A stretch of 64,000 bases of DNA from JAZGER01 sp036480335 (GCA_036480335.1 JAZGGH010000051.1:1-64000), one strand, 5' to 3'; positions 17,889-25,880 are shown, counted from the stretch's first letter. Program-made: numbers and translations. The notes: generated by a model not told the origin, from the sequence alone.

Positions 17889-18242
17889 ATGCCTGTCTCG
17901 GACAAACCTCATCAGAAAGATGACCCAATGTATCAATTATTATTGTCCGGTTCGATTGCTGAGTTCAATGAACGTCGTGAGAAGGGGGAATCCTGCGACC
18001 TGAGGTCCAGTGACCTCAGAACCCGAAACCTCAAAGGGCTGGACGCAAAAGGGTTGGATCTTAGCGACTGTTATCTACGCCAGGCGGACTTGCGTGGTGT
18101 GGATTTCAGAGAAACAAACCTTGAAGGTGCCAGCATCAATTCTGCAAAAATATCCGGCGCATATTTTCCTGACAGTATCGGCGCTGAAGAAATCAGATTA
18201 TCCTTGATGCATGGAACACGCTTAAGGCAAAAGAATATTTGA
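17889..18242 (+). CDS. Pentapeptide-repeat protein
   Basis: This 117-residue protein has an N-terminal motif MYQLLLSGSIAEFNERR followed by pentapeptide repeats of the A(D/N)LxX type between about 38 and 90 (DLRSSDLRTRNLKGLDAKG, then RQADLRGVDF and TNLEGASI). It has no signal peptide. Small proteins of this type are widespread in gammaproteobacteria and their function is not known. Its TGA stop abuts the tatC stop on the opposite strand with no spacer (TGATCA). ATG at 17928 could start a shorter product beginning at MYQLL. Confidence 0.82.
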   Translation: MPVSDKPHQKDDPMYQLLLSGSIAEFNERREKGESCDLRSSDLRTRNLKGLDAKGLDLSDCYLRQADLRGVDFRETNLEGASINSAKISGAYFPDSIGAEEIRLSLMHGTRLRQKNI

Positions 18243-19070
18243 TCACTTCTCAGAGTCATCCATTCTATCCAGTTCCCGCTCCATTTCTTCATCGGTGATT
18301 GGGCGCTCTTCCTCATCGTCTTCGTCCTCTTTATGGATAAAACGATCTGCCATGAAAACACCCACTTCAAACAGAAACCACATCGGTATCGCCAGCAAAG
18401 TCTGGGATATGATATCTGGTGGCGTCAAAAACATACCAATCACAAAAGCAGCCACTATTATATAAGGGCGTTTACTGCGTAACATCTGTGGCGTGGTGGC
18501 ACCGGTCCAGACCAGAATAACCACGGCAATCGGAACTTCAAAGGCAAAGCCAAAGGCAAAAAACAACGTCAGCACAAAATCCAGGTAACGGCTGATATCT
18601 GTCATCACCGATACCCCTTCAGGGGCAGCATTGGTCAGAAATCCAAATACCAGGGGGAACACCACAAAATAGGCAAATGCCGCCCCCAAATAGAAAAGGA
18701 AAGTACTCGACGCCAGTAAAGGAACAACCTTGCGGCGCTCATGTTTATACAGGCCTGGTGCAATAAATGCCCAGGCCTGATAAAGAATAAACGGCATAGT
18801 GATAAAAATCGCCACCACCAGCGTCAGTTTAAATGGGGTAAAGAACGGCGATGCCACATCAATGGCTACCATAGAACTGTTTTCTGGCAGATGCGCCATC
18901 AACGGGCCTGCCAGTGCTGCAAACAACTTGTTGGCAAACGGTGTCATGCCAAGAAACAGCACAATGACTACAACAACAATGCGCAGTAAACGGTCTCGAA
19001 GTTCGATCAGGTGTGAGACAAATGGTAGCTCATCATCATGATCTGGTAGATCATTTTTATCCTGCGTCAT
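18243..19070 (-). CDS. tatC: Sec-independent protein translocase TatC
   Basis: This 275-residue polytopic inner-membrane protein recognises twin-arginine signal peptides together with TatB. The family N-terminus PFVSHLIELRDRLLRI and about six transmembrane helices are present. Conserved FVVFPLVFGFLT-like and FGFAFEVPIAVVILVW segments are visible. The C-terminal tail is strongly acidic (EDEDDEEERPITDEEME). It is the last gene of the tatA-tatB-tatC set. Confidence 0.96.
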   Translation of the reverse strand: MTQDKNDLPDHDDELPFVSHLIELRDRLLRIVVVVIVLFLGMTPFANKLFAALAGPLMAHLPENSSMVAIDVASPFFTPFKLTLVVAIFITMPFILYQAWAFIAPGLYKHERRKVVPLLASSTFLFYLGAAFAYFVVFPLVFGFLTNAAPEGVSVMTDISRYLDFVLTLFFAFGFAFEVPIAVVILVWTGATTPQMLRSKRPYIIVAAFVIGMFLTPPDIISQTLLAIPMWFLFEVGVFMADRFIHKEDEDDEEERPITDEEMERELDRMDDSEK

Positions 19071-19082
19071 GGATAAATAAAC

Positions 19083-19409
19083 TCACTGGGAATCCGGTTT
19101 AATAGTATTCTTCTGATCTGTCGTATCGAAATCTGTTTCCAGTGCTTCTTTGGTCGCCTGTAATTCCTCACGTGTATTTTCCAGAATTTCATAGACCTCA
19201 GGCACTGCCGCCTGTTTGGTCAGGGTTTTCTTGAGTTCATCTGCCGCCAGTTCTCTGTCAATATCTGCCTTGACAGACTGCACCATGCGCCGTCCTTTAC
19301 CCACCCACAAACCTACCGTGCGTGCCAGTTTAGGCAGGCGTTCCGGCCCAACCACTAGCAAAGCAACGACCATAATAATCATCAGTTCCCATAAACCGAC
19401 GTCAAACAT
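19083..19409 (-). CDS. tatB: Sec-independent protein translocase TatB
   Basis: This 108-residue protein has one N-terminal transmembrane helix in FDVGLWELMIIMVVALLVVG, followed by the PERLPKLARTVGLWVGKGRR amphipathic helix, typical of TatB. It links TatC-bound substrates to TatA. It lies between tatA and tatC with 12-14 base gaps. Confidence 0.94.
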   Translation of the reverse strand: MFDVGLWELMIIMVVALLVVGPERLPKLARTVGLWVGKGRRMVQSVKADIDRELAADELKKTLTKQAAVPEVYEILENTREELQATKEALETDFDTTDQKNTIKPDSQ

Positions 19410-19423
19410 ACTTTAACCTCCGG

Positions 19424-19639
19424 TCAGACTTTATCTTTTTCCTTCTGGCTAACTTCGCCTTCAATGACATTGCCACTGTCTTTGCTAACAGCAGGAGAAT
19501 CTTCCTCTTCCTTAACCGCCTTGCGAAAACCCTTGATTGCTCCACCCAGGTCACCACCGACATTTTTCAATCGTTTGGCGCCAAACAGAACCAGAACAAT
19601 CGCCAGAATAATCAATAACTGCCAAACACTCATACCCAT
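19424..19639 (-). CDS. tatA: Sec-independent protein translocase TatA
   Basis: This 71-residue pore-forming component starts MGMSVWQLLIILAIVLVLFG, with the hinge FG and the amphipathic helix AKRLKNVGGDLGGAIKGFRK. The ATG at 19639 is preferred to a TTG at 19651 because GGAGAAAGAT directly precedes it and because TatA proteins start MGx. It is downstream of hisE, which ends 12 bases before, so tatABC may be read from the his transcript. Confidence 0.94.
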   Translation of the reverse strand: MGMSVWQLLIILAIVLVLFGAKRLKNVGGDLGGAIKGFRKAVKEEEDSPAVSKDSGNVIEGEVSQKEKDKV

Positions 19640-19651
19640 ATCTTTCTCCAA

Positions 19652-19975
19652 TTACTTGTTGCGGGCGGCCTTTTCTTGCAGCCCGGACAAACCAAAACGG
19701 CGTTCCAGCTCATTCAGCACAGCATCCGGATGCAAACCCTGATCTGCCAGCAGTACCAATGTATGAAACCATAGATCGGCCATTTCATAGATTATCTGAT
19801 CCGGATTGCCGTCTTTAGCGGCAATCACTGTTTCTGTCGCTTCTTCGCCAATTTTCTTCAAGATGGTATCCAGCCCTTTTGCATACAGGCTTGCCACATA
19901 AGAAGAATCTGCGGCGGCTGTCTTGCGCTGTTCCAGCACTGCTGCAAGTTTCTGCAATGTATCATTCGAACTCAT
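19652..19975 (-). CDS. hisE: Phosphoribosyl-ATP pyrophosphatase
   Basis: This 107-residue enzyme performs the second step of histidine synthesis, removing pyrophosphate from phosphoribosyl-ATP. The MazG-like fold shows KKIGEEATETVIAAK and YEMADLWFHTLVLLADQG, with the conserved acidic metal ligands. It is separate from HisI, to which it is fused in enteric bacteria. The start overlaps the hisI stop by four bases. Confidence 0.95.
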   Translation of the reverse strand: MSSNDTLQKLAAVLEQRKTAAADSSYVASLYAKGLDTILKKIGEEATETVIAAKDGNPDQIIYEMADLWFHTLVLLADQGLHPDAVLNELERRFGLSGLQEKAARNK

Positions 19976-20358
19976 TGATAGATCTCACTCGGATCCTTGA
20001 GCACCGGTTCGATTGCCACCCATTGATCACCATCAAGACGTTGATAAAAACAACTGCGCCTACCCGTATGACAGGCGATACCGCCTTTCTGTTCCACGCT
20101 GAGGATAATGACATCATTATCACAATCCAGCCGGATCTCGCGCACCTGCTGTTGATGGCCGGACTCTTCGCCCTTATGCCACAGTTTGCCACGTGAACGT
20201 GACCAGTAAACGGCATGTCCCTGTGCCGCAGTCAGTGCCAGAGCATCGCGGTTCATCCAGGCAAACATCAGTACCTTCCCATCCTCAGCATCCTGGGCTA
20301 TCACTGGCACCAGACCATCATCTGTCCATTTAATTTCATCCAGCCAGTTAGTCGTCAT
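19972..20358 (-). CDS. hisI: Phosphoribosyl-AMP cyclohydrolase
   Basis: This 128-residue zinc enzyme opens the purine ring of phosphoribosyl-AMP in the third step of histidine synthesis. The motifs VLMFAWMNRDAL, SRGKLWHKGEESG, DCDNDV and GIACHTGRRSCFY include the conserved metal-binding cysteines and aspartates. It overlaps hisF and hisE by four bases on each side, which suggests translational coupling. Confidence 0.96.
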   Translation of the reverse strand: MTTNWLDEIKWTDDGLVPVIAQDAEDGKVLMFAWMNRDALALTAAQGHAVYWSRSRGKLWHKGEESGHQQQVREIRLDCDNDVIILSVEQKGGIACHTGRRSCFYQRLDGDQWVAIEPVLKDPSEIYQ

Positions 20359-21128
20359 GACAGCCGCATCTCAATGCCCCGTGATGCCATATGCTGCTTG
20401 GCTTCATCAATACTGTATTCAGCAAAATGAAAAATACTGGCGGCCAACACTGCATCAGCCTTGCCACTCAGAACACCCTCGGCCAGATGATCTAGCGTTC
20501 CCACCCCGCCGGAGGCAATCACGGGCACATCAACCGCTTCAGCAACTGCCCGTGTTAGCGCCAGATCAAAGCCGTTTTTGGTGCCATCGCGATCCATACT
20601 GGTCAGCAAGATTTCACCGGCACCAAGATCGACCATCCTGACAGCCCACTCTATCGCATCAATACCCGTTTCCTTACGACCACCGTGGGTAAAAATTTCC
20701 CAGCGGGGCGTATCGCCAGCAGTCACCTGTTTGGCATCAATCGCTACCACAATACATTGTGAGCCAAATTGTTCTGCCGCCTGCCTGACAAATTCGGGAT
20801 TAAAAACCGCAGCAGTATTAATAGCCACCTTATCCGCGCCGGCATTCAGCAATCGACGGATATCAGCCGGTTCACGAATACCGCCACCGACCGTCAGGGG
20901 GATAAACACCTGTCCGGCCACTTCTTCGACAACATGCAGGATGGTGTCACGCTGATCAGAACTGGCGGTAATGTCGAGAAAAGTGAGTTCATCTGCACCT
21001 TCCTGATCATAACGACGCGCCACTTCAACGGGATCACCCGCATCACGAATATCGACAAACTTGACGCCCTTGACAACGCGCCCAGCATCGACATCCAGGC
21101 AGGGAATAATGCGCTTAGCAAGTGGCAT
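20355..21128 (-). CDS. hisF: Imidazole glycerol phosphate synthase subunit HisF
   Basis: This 257-residue cyclase subunit uses ammonia from HisH to convert PRFAR to imidazole glycerol phosphate and AICAR. The (beta/alpha)8 barrel has LAKRIIPCLDVDAGRVVKG at the start with the catalytic Asp11 equivalent, AVFNPEFVRQAAEQFGSQ in the middle and LTSMDRDGTKNGFD with the second catalytic Asp. Length matches the family. Confidence 0.97.
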   Translation of the reverse strand: MPLAKRIIPCLDVDAGRVVKGVKFVDIRDAGDPVEVARRYDQEGADELTFLDITASSDQRDTILHVVEEVAGQVFIPLTVGGGIREPADIRRLLNAGADKVAINTAAVFNPEFVRQAAEQFGSQCIVVAIDAKQVTAGDTPRWEIFTHGGRKETGIDAIEWAVRMVDLGAGEILLTSMDRDGTKNGFDLALTRAVAEAVDVPVIASGGVGTLDHLAEGVLSGKADAVLAASIFHFAEYSIDEAKQHMASRGIEMRLS

Positions 21129-21130
21129 AA

Positions 21131-21862
21131 TTACTTCGACTCGACAATCTTTTGTGCCTCGACAAGATCAATTTTTCCTTCGTACAACGCACGACCAATG
21201 ATAGCGCCGGTAATACCCACATCAGCAACTTTATTAAGGGCGCTGATGTCATCCAGGCTACTAATACCACCCGAGGCAATCACTGGAATGGCAACCTCGC
21301 TCGCCAGTTTGACTGTTGATTCAAGATTAACGCCCTGCATCATGCCATCGCGACTGATATCCGTAAAAATGATAGCTTCAACCCCGTCCCGCTCAAAATG
21401 CTGAGCCATATCAATGACATCGTGGTGAGATAATTTTGACCAACCATCAATCGCTACCTTGCCATCTTTCGCATCCAGACCAACAATAATGTGGCCGGGA
21501 AACTCCAGGCACAGGTCATTGATAAAATGCGGCGCACTGACTGCGCGGGTACCGATAATGGTGTACTTAACGCCAGCATCCAGATACAACTGCACCGTAT
21601 CTTCATCACGAATACCGCCGCCAACCTGCACCGGCACATCCGGAAAGGCTTCGGCAATTCGATGCACAATATCGGCATTCACAGGCTTACCGGCAAACGC
21701 TCCATTCAAATCAACCAGGTGCAAACGCTTTGCTCCGGCATCAACCCATTTTTGTGCCATTTCCAACGGATCATCGGCAAAAATTGTTTCATCTTCCATA
21801 CGCCCCTGACGAAGCCGTACACATTTTCCATCTTTCAGATCGATTGCTGGGATCAATAACAT
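21131..21862 (-). CDS. hisA: ProFAR isomerase HisA
   Basis: This 243-residue barrel enzyme isomerises ProFAR to PRFAR. It starts MLLIPAIDLKDGKCVRLRQG with the catalytic Asp8, and shows IGTRAVSAPHF and IFTDISRDGMMQG with the second catalytic Asp. It lies two bases upstream of hisF and 17 bases downstream of hisH. Confidence 0.97.
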   Translation of the reverse strand: MLLIPAIDLKDGKCVRLRQGRMEDETIFADDPLEMAQKWVDAGAKRLHLVDLNGAFAGKPVNADIVHRIAEAFPDVPVQVGGGIRDEDTVQLYLDAGVKYTIIGTRAVSAPHFINDLCLEFPGHIIVGLDAKDGKVAIDGWSKLSHHDVIDMAQHFERDGVEAIIFTDISRDGMMQGVNLESTVKLASEVAIPVIASGGISSLDDISALNKVADVGITGAIIGRALYEGKIDLVEAQKIVESK

Positions 21863-21879
21863 GCTAATAACCTTTATCC

Positions 21880-22515
21880 TTACTCACCGCTCCAGGCGGT
21901 AAAATTCTCAAGTAACTGCAAGCCGGCGTGCTGGCTCTTTTCCGGGTGAAACTGGACTGCAAACACATTCTCTCGTGCCAGCGCACAGGCAAACGACTGC
22001 CCGTATTCTGCCGTACCCACGACCAGATCTGCATCGTCAGGAACGGCGTAATAACTGTGAACAAAATAAAATCGGCTCGACTGCGGAATATCATGCCACA
22101 GTGCATGCGGCTGCTGCTGCACTTCGTTCCAACCCATATGGGGTACTTTTAAACGCTCATTCTGGTACAGCATATCATCCCTGAAGCGACGCACATGGCC
22201 ATCAAAAATACCCAGACAGCGGGTGCCATTGTTCTCTTCGCTGTCTTCGAGCAAAGCCTGCATACCGACACAGATACCCAGTACCGGTTTGTTTTTAACC
22301 GCTTCAAGGACCACCTGATCAAGACCGGCATCCACCAACGCAGCCATACAATGTTCAATACCACCGACACCGGGAAATATAATCCGATCTGCCGTCAGAA
22401 TAACTTCGGCATCAGCAGTAACACTCACATCAATCTGCGGCGCAACATGCTTGACCGCCTTGCCAATCGAATGCAGGTTACCCATACCGTAATCAATAAT
22501 TGCTATCTTGCTCAT
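21880..22515 (-). CDS. hisH: Imidazole glycerol phosphate synthase subunit HisH
   Basis: This 211-residue glutaminase subunit supplies ammonia to HisF. The nucleophile elbow is LGICVGMQALLEDSEE with the catalytic Cys near residue 82, and the catalytic His-Glu pair is in VQFHPEKSQHAG near the end. IIDYGMGNLHSIGKA at the start is typical. Confidence 0.97.
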   Translation of the reverse strand: MSKIAIIDYGMGNLHSIGKAVKHVAPQIDVSVTADAEVILTADRIIFPGVGGIEHCMAALVDAGLDQVVLEAVKNKPVLGICVGMQALLEDSEENNGTRCLGIFDGHVRRFRDDMLYQNERLKVPHMGWNEVQQQPHALWHDIPQSSRFYFVHSYYAVPDDADLVVGTAEYGQSFACALARENVFAVQFHPEKSQHAGLQLLENFTAWSGE

Positions 22516-22530
22516 GATGGTGCAGTCAGC

Positions 22531-23121
22531 TTACAGACTTCCCTTGGTAGATGGGAGCATACCGGACATACGTGAATCTGCCTCAATCGCCATGCGCAAT
22601 GCACGCCCGAACGCCTTGAAAATCGTTTCCGCAATGTGGTGAGCATTGTTGCCACGCAGGCAGTCGATATGCAGAGTTGCTTTGGCGTGATTAACAAACC
22701 CCTGAAAAAACTCATGGAACAAATCGACATCAAACTCGCCAATACTTGCGCGCATAAACTCAACACCATATTCCAGCCCGGGACGCCCGGAGAAATCAAT
22801 CACCACGCGCGACAATGCTTCATCCAGTGGCACATAAGCGTGGCCATATCTGCGGATACCTTTTTTATCGGACAAAGCCTGATCAAAAGCCTGCCCAAGA
22901 GTAATGCCAATGTCCTCTACAGTGTGGTGAGCATCAATGTGCAAATCGCCGTTGGCTTTAATATCCAGATCAATCAAACCATGACGTGCGACCTGATCCA
23001 GCATGTGGTCCAGAAATGGCACACCGGTTTCAAGTTTGGCTTCCCCACTACCGTCGAGATTGATCGAGACAGAGATCTGGGTTTCTAATGTATCCCGACT
23101 GACTTGTGACTTGCGTTGCAT
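22531..23121 (-). CDS. hisB: Imidazoleglycerol-phosphate dehydratase
   Basis: This 196-residue enzyme is the monofunctional dehydratase without the phosphatase domain found in enteric HisB. The duplicated metal-binding signatures LHIDAHHTVEDIGI and RGNNAHHIAETIFKAFGRAL are present. The ATG at 23121 is chosen because the family starts just before the conserved RxTxET segment; the frame extends 28 codons further upstream. It is the first gene of hisB-hisH-hisA-hisF-hisI-hisE-tatABC. Confidence 0.95.
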   Translation of the reverse strand: MQRKSQVSRDTLETQISVSINLDGSGEAKLETGVPFLDHMLDQVARHGLIDLDIKANGDLHIDAHHTVEDIGITLGQAFDQALSDKKGIRRYGHAYVPLDEALSRVVIDFSGRPGLEYGVEFMRASIGEFDVDLFHEFFQGFVNHAKATLHIDCLRGNNAHHIAETIFKAFGRALRMAIEADSRMSGMLPSTKGSL

Positions 23122-23292
23122 GCTTTTTTGCTCATTAATCTGGATTGCTCCATTCAGAAGTGAATCGTATCGAAAAAAGCCTGTTGATAGAACAGTTAAT
23201 CTCAATTTACCCGGTATTTATACCCACTTAGTTAGCGGAGACTCGGAAAAACTGGCAGTCTGAGAGTAATATAACCATTTTCTGGGTCTGGA

Positions 23293-23739
23293 ATGACGGG
23301 AGAGCCAACTGTGACTGTGACCAATGTTATAAATATCGCGCCGAAAGACGCCTGGGAATTGATGCAAACCAACCCCAAAGCCATTTTGATAGACGTACGC
23401 TCCGATATGGAGTTTCTGTTTGTCGGCCATCCCAAAGGCGCCATCCACATTGCCTGGATCGACTACCCAGACTGGACAATTAACCCGAATTTTACTGCAG
23501 AAACTCGCAAAACACTGCTCGGAGGCCTCAGCAGTGCTTCCAGCCTGCAAAGCGCACCCGTCATACTGATCTGTCGCAGTGGCAAGCGATCGGTTGAAGC
23601 TGGTAACCTGTTAATTAAAAACGGCTTTACCGAAGTTTATAATATATCTGGAGGTTTCGAGGGGGAACTCGATAAGCAACATCATCGCGGCAACATTAAT
23701 GGCTGGCGACACGAAAACCTGCCCTGGGAACAATGTTAA
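23293..23739 (+). CDS. Rhodanese-like sulfurtransferase
   Basis: This 148-residue single-domain rhodanese has AILIDVRSDMEFLFVGHPKG at the start of the fold and the active-site loop CRSGKRS, whose Cys would carry the persulfide. No signal peptide is visible, so it should act in the cytoplasm. It lies upstream of a DsrE2-like gene on the same strand. A rhodanese next to a DsrE-family protein is typical of cytoplasmic sulfur relay gene sets in sulfur oxidisers, but no tusA gene is present here. Confidence 0.9.
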   Translation: MTGEPTVTVTNVINIAPKDAWELMQTNPKAILIDVRSDMEFLFVGHPKGAIHIAWIDYPDWTINPNFTAETRKTLLGGLSSASSLQSAPVILICRSGKRSVEAGNLLIKNGFTEVYNISGGFEGELDKQHHRGNINGWRHENLPWEQC

Positions 23740-23754
23740 GCGTTTTTAACCGGC

Positions 23755-23812
23755 AGAACTTCGCCCTCACTTTATAATACTGCTATACTTAGGACTTTAT
23801 AATATTATAAAA
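23755..23812 (+). promoter_or_regulatory. Promoter region with 16-bp perfect palindrome
   Basis: TTTATAATATTATAAA at 23796-23811 is a perfect palindrome containing a consensus -10 box TATAAT. A second TATAAT lies at 23773-23778. The position about 100-130 bases upstream of the DsrE2-like gene fits a regulated promoter with a long leader. The regulator is unknown. Confidence 0.45.
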
Positions 23813-23911
23813 GGCTGCTATCAATTTGATGTATAGCAAAGAACCCCAATATCTGGCCAGGCCCATGTCGGGAAGCCAGCACTACCAACCATAAGATTGG
23901 AGAGATTAATC

Positions 23912-24514
23912 ATGTCAGATTCAATGTCACAAGCACAAATGGACGAATGGCTAAGCAAGAAGCTTGATGAAGTACTGCCTGGAAAAATACAGGAAATAGC
24001 CGATTCAACTACCCCTTCCATGTCAATTATCGCCACAAAAGGCACACTGGACTGGGCATACCCTCCTTTCATTCTGGCGTCAACATCTGCAGCCCTTGGC
24101 TGGGATACCAGCATCTTCTTCACTTTCTATGGCCTGCTACTGCTGAAAAAGGATCTGCCTTGTGAAGTTAGCCCTCTGGGCAACCCTGCCATGCCAATGA
24201 AAATGCCCTTCGGTCCGCAGTGGTTTCAGGATTTTGACTGGCCAATGCCAAACGTTTTAATGGCCAATGTCCCAGGTTTCGAAAAAGTAGCGACTGGCCT
24301 CATGAAGAAAACCTTCAAAAACAAGGGCGTAGCAACAATTGAAGAGTTACGTGGCCTGTGTCTTGAAGCAGATGTAAAAATGATTGCCTGCCAGATGACT
24401 GTGGATGTCTTTGGTTTCTCAACTGACGACTTTATCCCTGATGTCGCCGAATATGTTGGCGCAACCTACTTCCTGCCAATTGCCAAAGACTCTGATGTCT
24501 GTCTGTTTATCTAG
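23912..24514 (+). CDS. DsrE2-like (DsrE/DsrF/DrsH) family protein
   Basis: This 200-residue protein resembles the DsrE2 group of the DsrE superfamily, small sulfur carriers and relays. TPSMSIIATKGTLDWAYPPF starts the fold; a hydrophobic stretch (TSIFFTFYGLLLL) follows. Cys84, Cys150 and Cys160 (in MIACQMTVDVFGF) are candidates for sulfur binding; the last is in the position of the conserved family cysteine. The ATG at 23912 is chosen because GGAGAG precedes it. It follows the rhodanese and is closed by a strong terminator. A role in persulfide transfer is inferred. Confidence 0.82.
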   Translation: MSDSMSQAQMDEWLSKKLDEVLPGKIQEIADSTTPSMSIIATKGTLDWAYPPFILASTSAALGWDTSIFFTFYGLLLLKKDLPCEVSPLGNPAMPMKMPFGPQWFQDFDWPMPNVLMANVPGFEKVATGLMKKTFKNKGVATIEELRGLCLEADVKMIACQMTVDVFGFSTDDFIPDVAEYVGATYFLPIAKDSDVCLFI

Positions 24515-24537
24515 ACAACACCTCAGTAAATAACAGC

Positions 24538-24565
24538 AAAAAGTGCACTTCGGTGCGCTTTTTTT
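24538..24565. terminator. Intrinsic terminator with UUCG tetraloop
   Basis: AAAAGTGCAC and GTGCGCTTTT form a ten-pair stem closed by TTCG and followed by a T run. It ends the DsrE2-like gene on the plus strand. On the minus strand the frameshifted lipoprotein gene stops four bases away, so the hairpin may serve both genes. Confidence 0.92.
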
Positions 24566-24568
24566 ATG

Positions 24569-24837
24569 TCAACTTTCATCGCTTGTTGAATGGTGACAGC
24601 TGCGGTGACACAGGGGGCACGTTGTATCATTCGTCATGCATTTGGGTGCGGTTGCCGTTGTTATCGTAACCAATTTCTGGTGCTGCAGAACTTGATCTGT
24701 TAAAGAATCACGCACTTCGACTGATAGTGAAGGCGGCATGAATCCTGCGCATGTTGCAAACATTTCTTCATTGGATGAACCGCCACAGCCATTAAGTATA
24801 AGCAGTAGTAAAAATGATAGTAGTAAATATTTTTCAT
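24569..24837 (-). pseudogene. Small Cys-rich lipoprotein gene with -1 frameshift in an A run
   Basis: The ATG at 24835-24837 is followed by AAAAA. If one more A is present, the frame reads MKKYLLLSFLLLLILNGCGG, a perfect lipoprotein signal with lipobox LNGC, and continues to the stop at 24569. As sequenced, the start is out of frame with the rest. The predicted mature protein is about 70 residues and Cys-rich at its end (KCMTNDTTCPLCHRSCHH), including one CXXCH that could bind haem or metal. The stop lies next to the shared terminator. I do not recognise a family. Confidence 0.6.
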
Positions 24838-24878
24838 GTGAAGCAGGCTGGTTAAGGCAAAATATTGTCTTGAAAAGT

Positions 24879-24893
24879 TACCAATCTTTGGTA
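24879..24893. promoter_or_regulatory. Palindromic operator candidate for ParD
   Basis: TACCAATCTTTGGTA is a perfect inverted repeat with 6-bp arms, 35 bases before the parD start. It is bordered by direct repeats of GTCTTGAA at 24867 and 24893. ParD proteins of this ribbon-helix-helix type usually repress their own promoter, so autoregulation here is an inference. Confidence 0.45.
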
Positions 24894-24927
24894 GTCTTGA
24901 ATAATCAACATAATGAAAGGCAAGATA

Positions 24928-25164
24928 ATGGCAAAAAACACCAGTATTTCTCTGGGCGATCACTTTGAAAATTTTGTCGTTCAACGGGTAAAATCCGGGC
25001 GCTTTGCATCGGCCAGTGATGCCGTGCGGGCAGGTTTGCGTTTGCTAGAACAGGAAGAAACTAAACTGGATTTATTACGCAAAACTTTGGCCAAGGCCGA
25101 AACTCAGCTTGACCAGGGACAGGGGATTGATGGCGAAACCTTCATGCATGAAATGATCGGTTAA
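24928..25164 (+). CDS. parD: ParD-type antitoxin
   Basis: This 78-residue ribbon-helix-helix protein starts MAKNTSISLGDHFENFV and shows SGRFASASDAVRAGLRLLEQ, the typical ParD/CC2985 pattern. The C-terminal part (about 50-78) would wrap around the toxin. The ATG at 24928 is preferred over the upstream ATG at 24913 because the family starts here and AAGGC(A)AG lies upstream. The stop overlaps the parE start (TAATG). Confidence 0.9.
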   Translation: MAKNTSISLGDHFENFVVQRVKSGRFASASDAVRAGLRLLEQEETKLDLLRKTLAKAETQLDQGQGIDGETFMHEMIG

Positions 25165-25469
25165 TGCCTCACTATTTTCTTTCACCGCAGGCACAGGAAA
25201 GCCTGAGGCAGATCAGCGTATACACCTTAGAGAATTACGGGGCTAAGCAAAAAACAAAATATTTAAAAATGTTACGCAGTAAGATGCGAATAGCAGCCAA
25301 AAATCCGGCAAAAGGCCGAGAACGTTCTGATGTTAAACAAGGCTATTACAGTATTCAGGCTGAAAAGCATCACATTTATTACCGGATCCGCAATACGCAC
25401 ATAGAAATACTCGATGTATTGCACCAGTCCATGGAGCCTAAACGGCATCTCTCTTTTCAACGCGGCTGA
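25164..25469 (+). CDS. parE: ParE-type toxin
   Basis: This 101-residue RelE/ParE-superfamily toxin begins HYFLSPQAQESLRQISVYTL and has RERSDVKQGYYSIQAEKHHIYYRI and IEILDVLHQSMEP, the core ParE pattern. Characterised ParE toxins poison DNA gyrase. It is coupled to parD by a one-base overlap. The pair looks intact and forms a complete type II toxin-antitoxin system. Confidence 0.9.
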   Translation: MPHYFLSPQAQESLRQISVYTLENYGAKQKTKYLKMLRSKMRIAAKNPAKGRERSDVKQGYYSIQAEKHHIYYRIRNTHIEILDVLHQSMEPKRHLSFQRG

Positions 25470-25880
25470 TTTATTATTCACGCCTTCTTAAGCATTATGT
25501 CGGGATGAAAACTCTGATATTCTTTTTCAGAGTCCTCACAAGCCCATTTCGAATTAAAAAGATTACATGGATTTAGCTAATAAACGGCAATAACTTGTTC
25601 AGAATATTCATGAGCAATTAACTGGTCCTGACGTTTCCATTCGGCGACAGAATAATTCCAGGCATGGCGATAATTTCTTTGTAAATCAATACTATGTAAG
25701 CATGGTACATAGCTTGCTTATTGTATCAATTCGGCATCAACTCAGCATCACAGACAAGATTATCTCCGTGTGAAACAAATCACAGACACACCTGCATAGA
25801 TCACGCAAACTGCCGCTAATGTGTGTTGGATATTAATCTTTTCGTTTATTGATCTAATTTGCTTCAACCAGGAACCTGAT
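25470..25880. other. 410-base non-coding gap upstream of the TPR/Exb operon
   Basis: No credible gene is seen. The gap holds a hairpin after parE (AACTCTGA and TTCAGAGT, about 25509-25533) without a T run, and the CRP-type site at 25769-25784. The long spacing suggests that the operon downstream has its own regulated promoter. Confidence 0.6.
25769..25784 (+). promoter_or_regulatory. Perfect CRP/Vfr-type site TGTGA-N6-TCACA
   Basis: TGTGAAACAAATCACA matches the core consensus of the cAMP receptor protein in both half-sites. It is 97 bases upstream of the first operon gene. A -10-like TATTAA at 25831-25836 would place the site centre at about -66, close to the class I activation position. A class I adenylate cyclase gene lies in this same window at 47168-49969. 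Confidence 0.6.

Noticed and set aside
24700..24984. Minus-strand open frame of 94 codons starting MNDKIFKVIAQ
   Set aside because: Its first half overlaps the ParD promoter and its middle is the out-of-frame reading of the lipoprotein signal region. The lipoprotein frame is more convincing.
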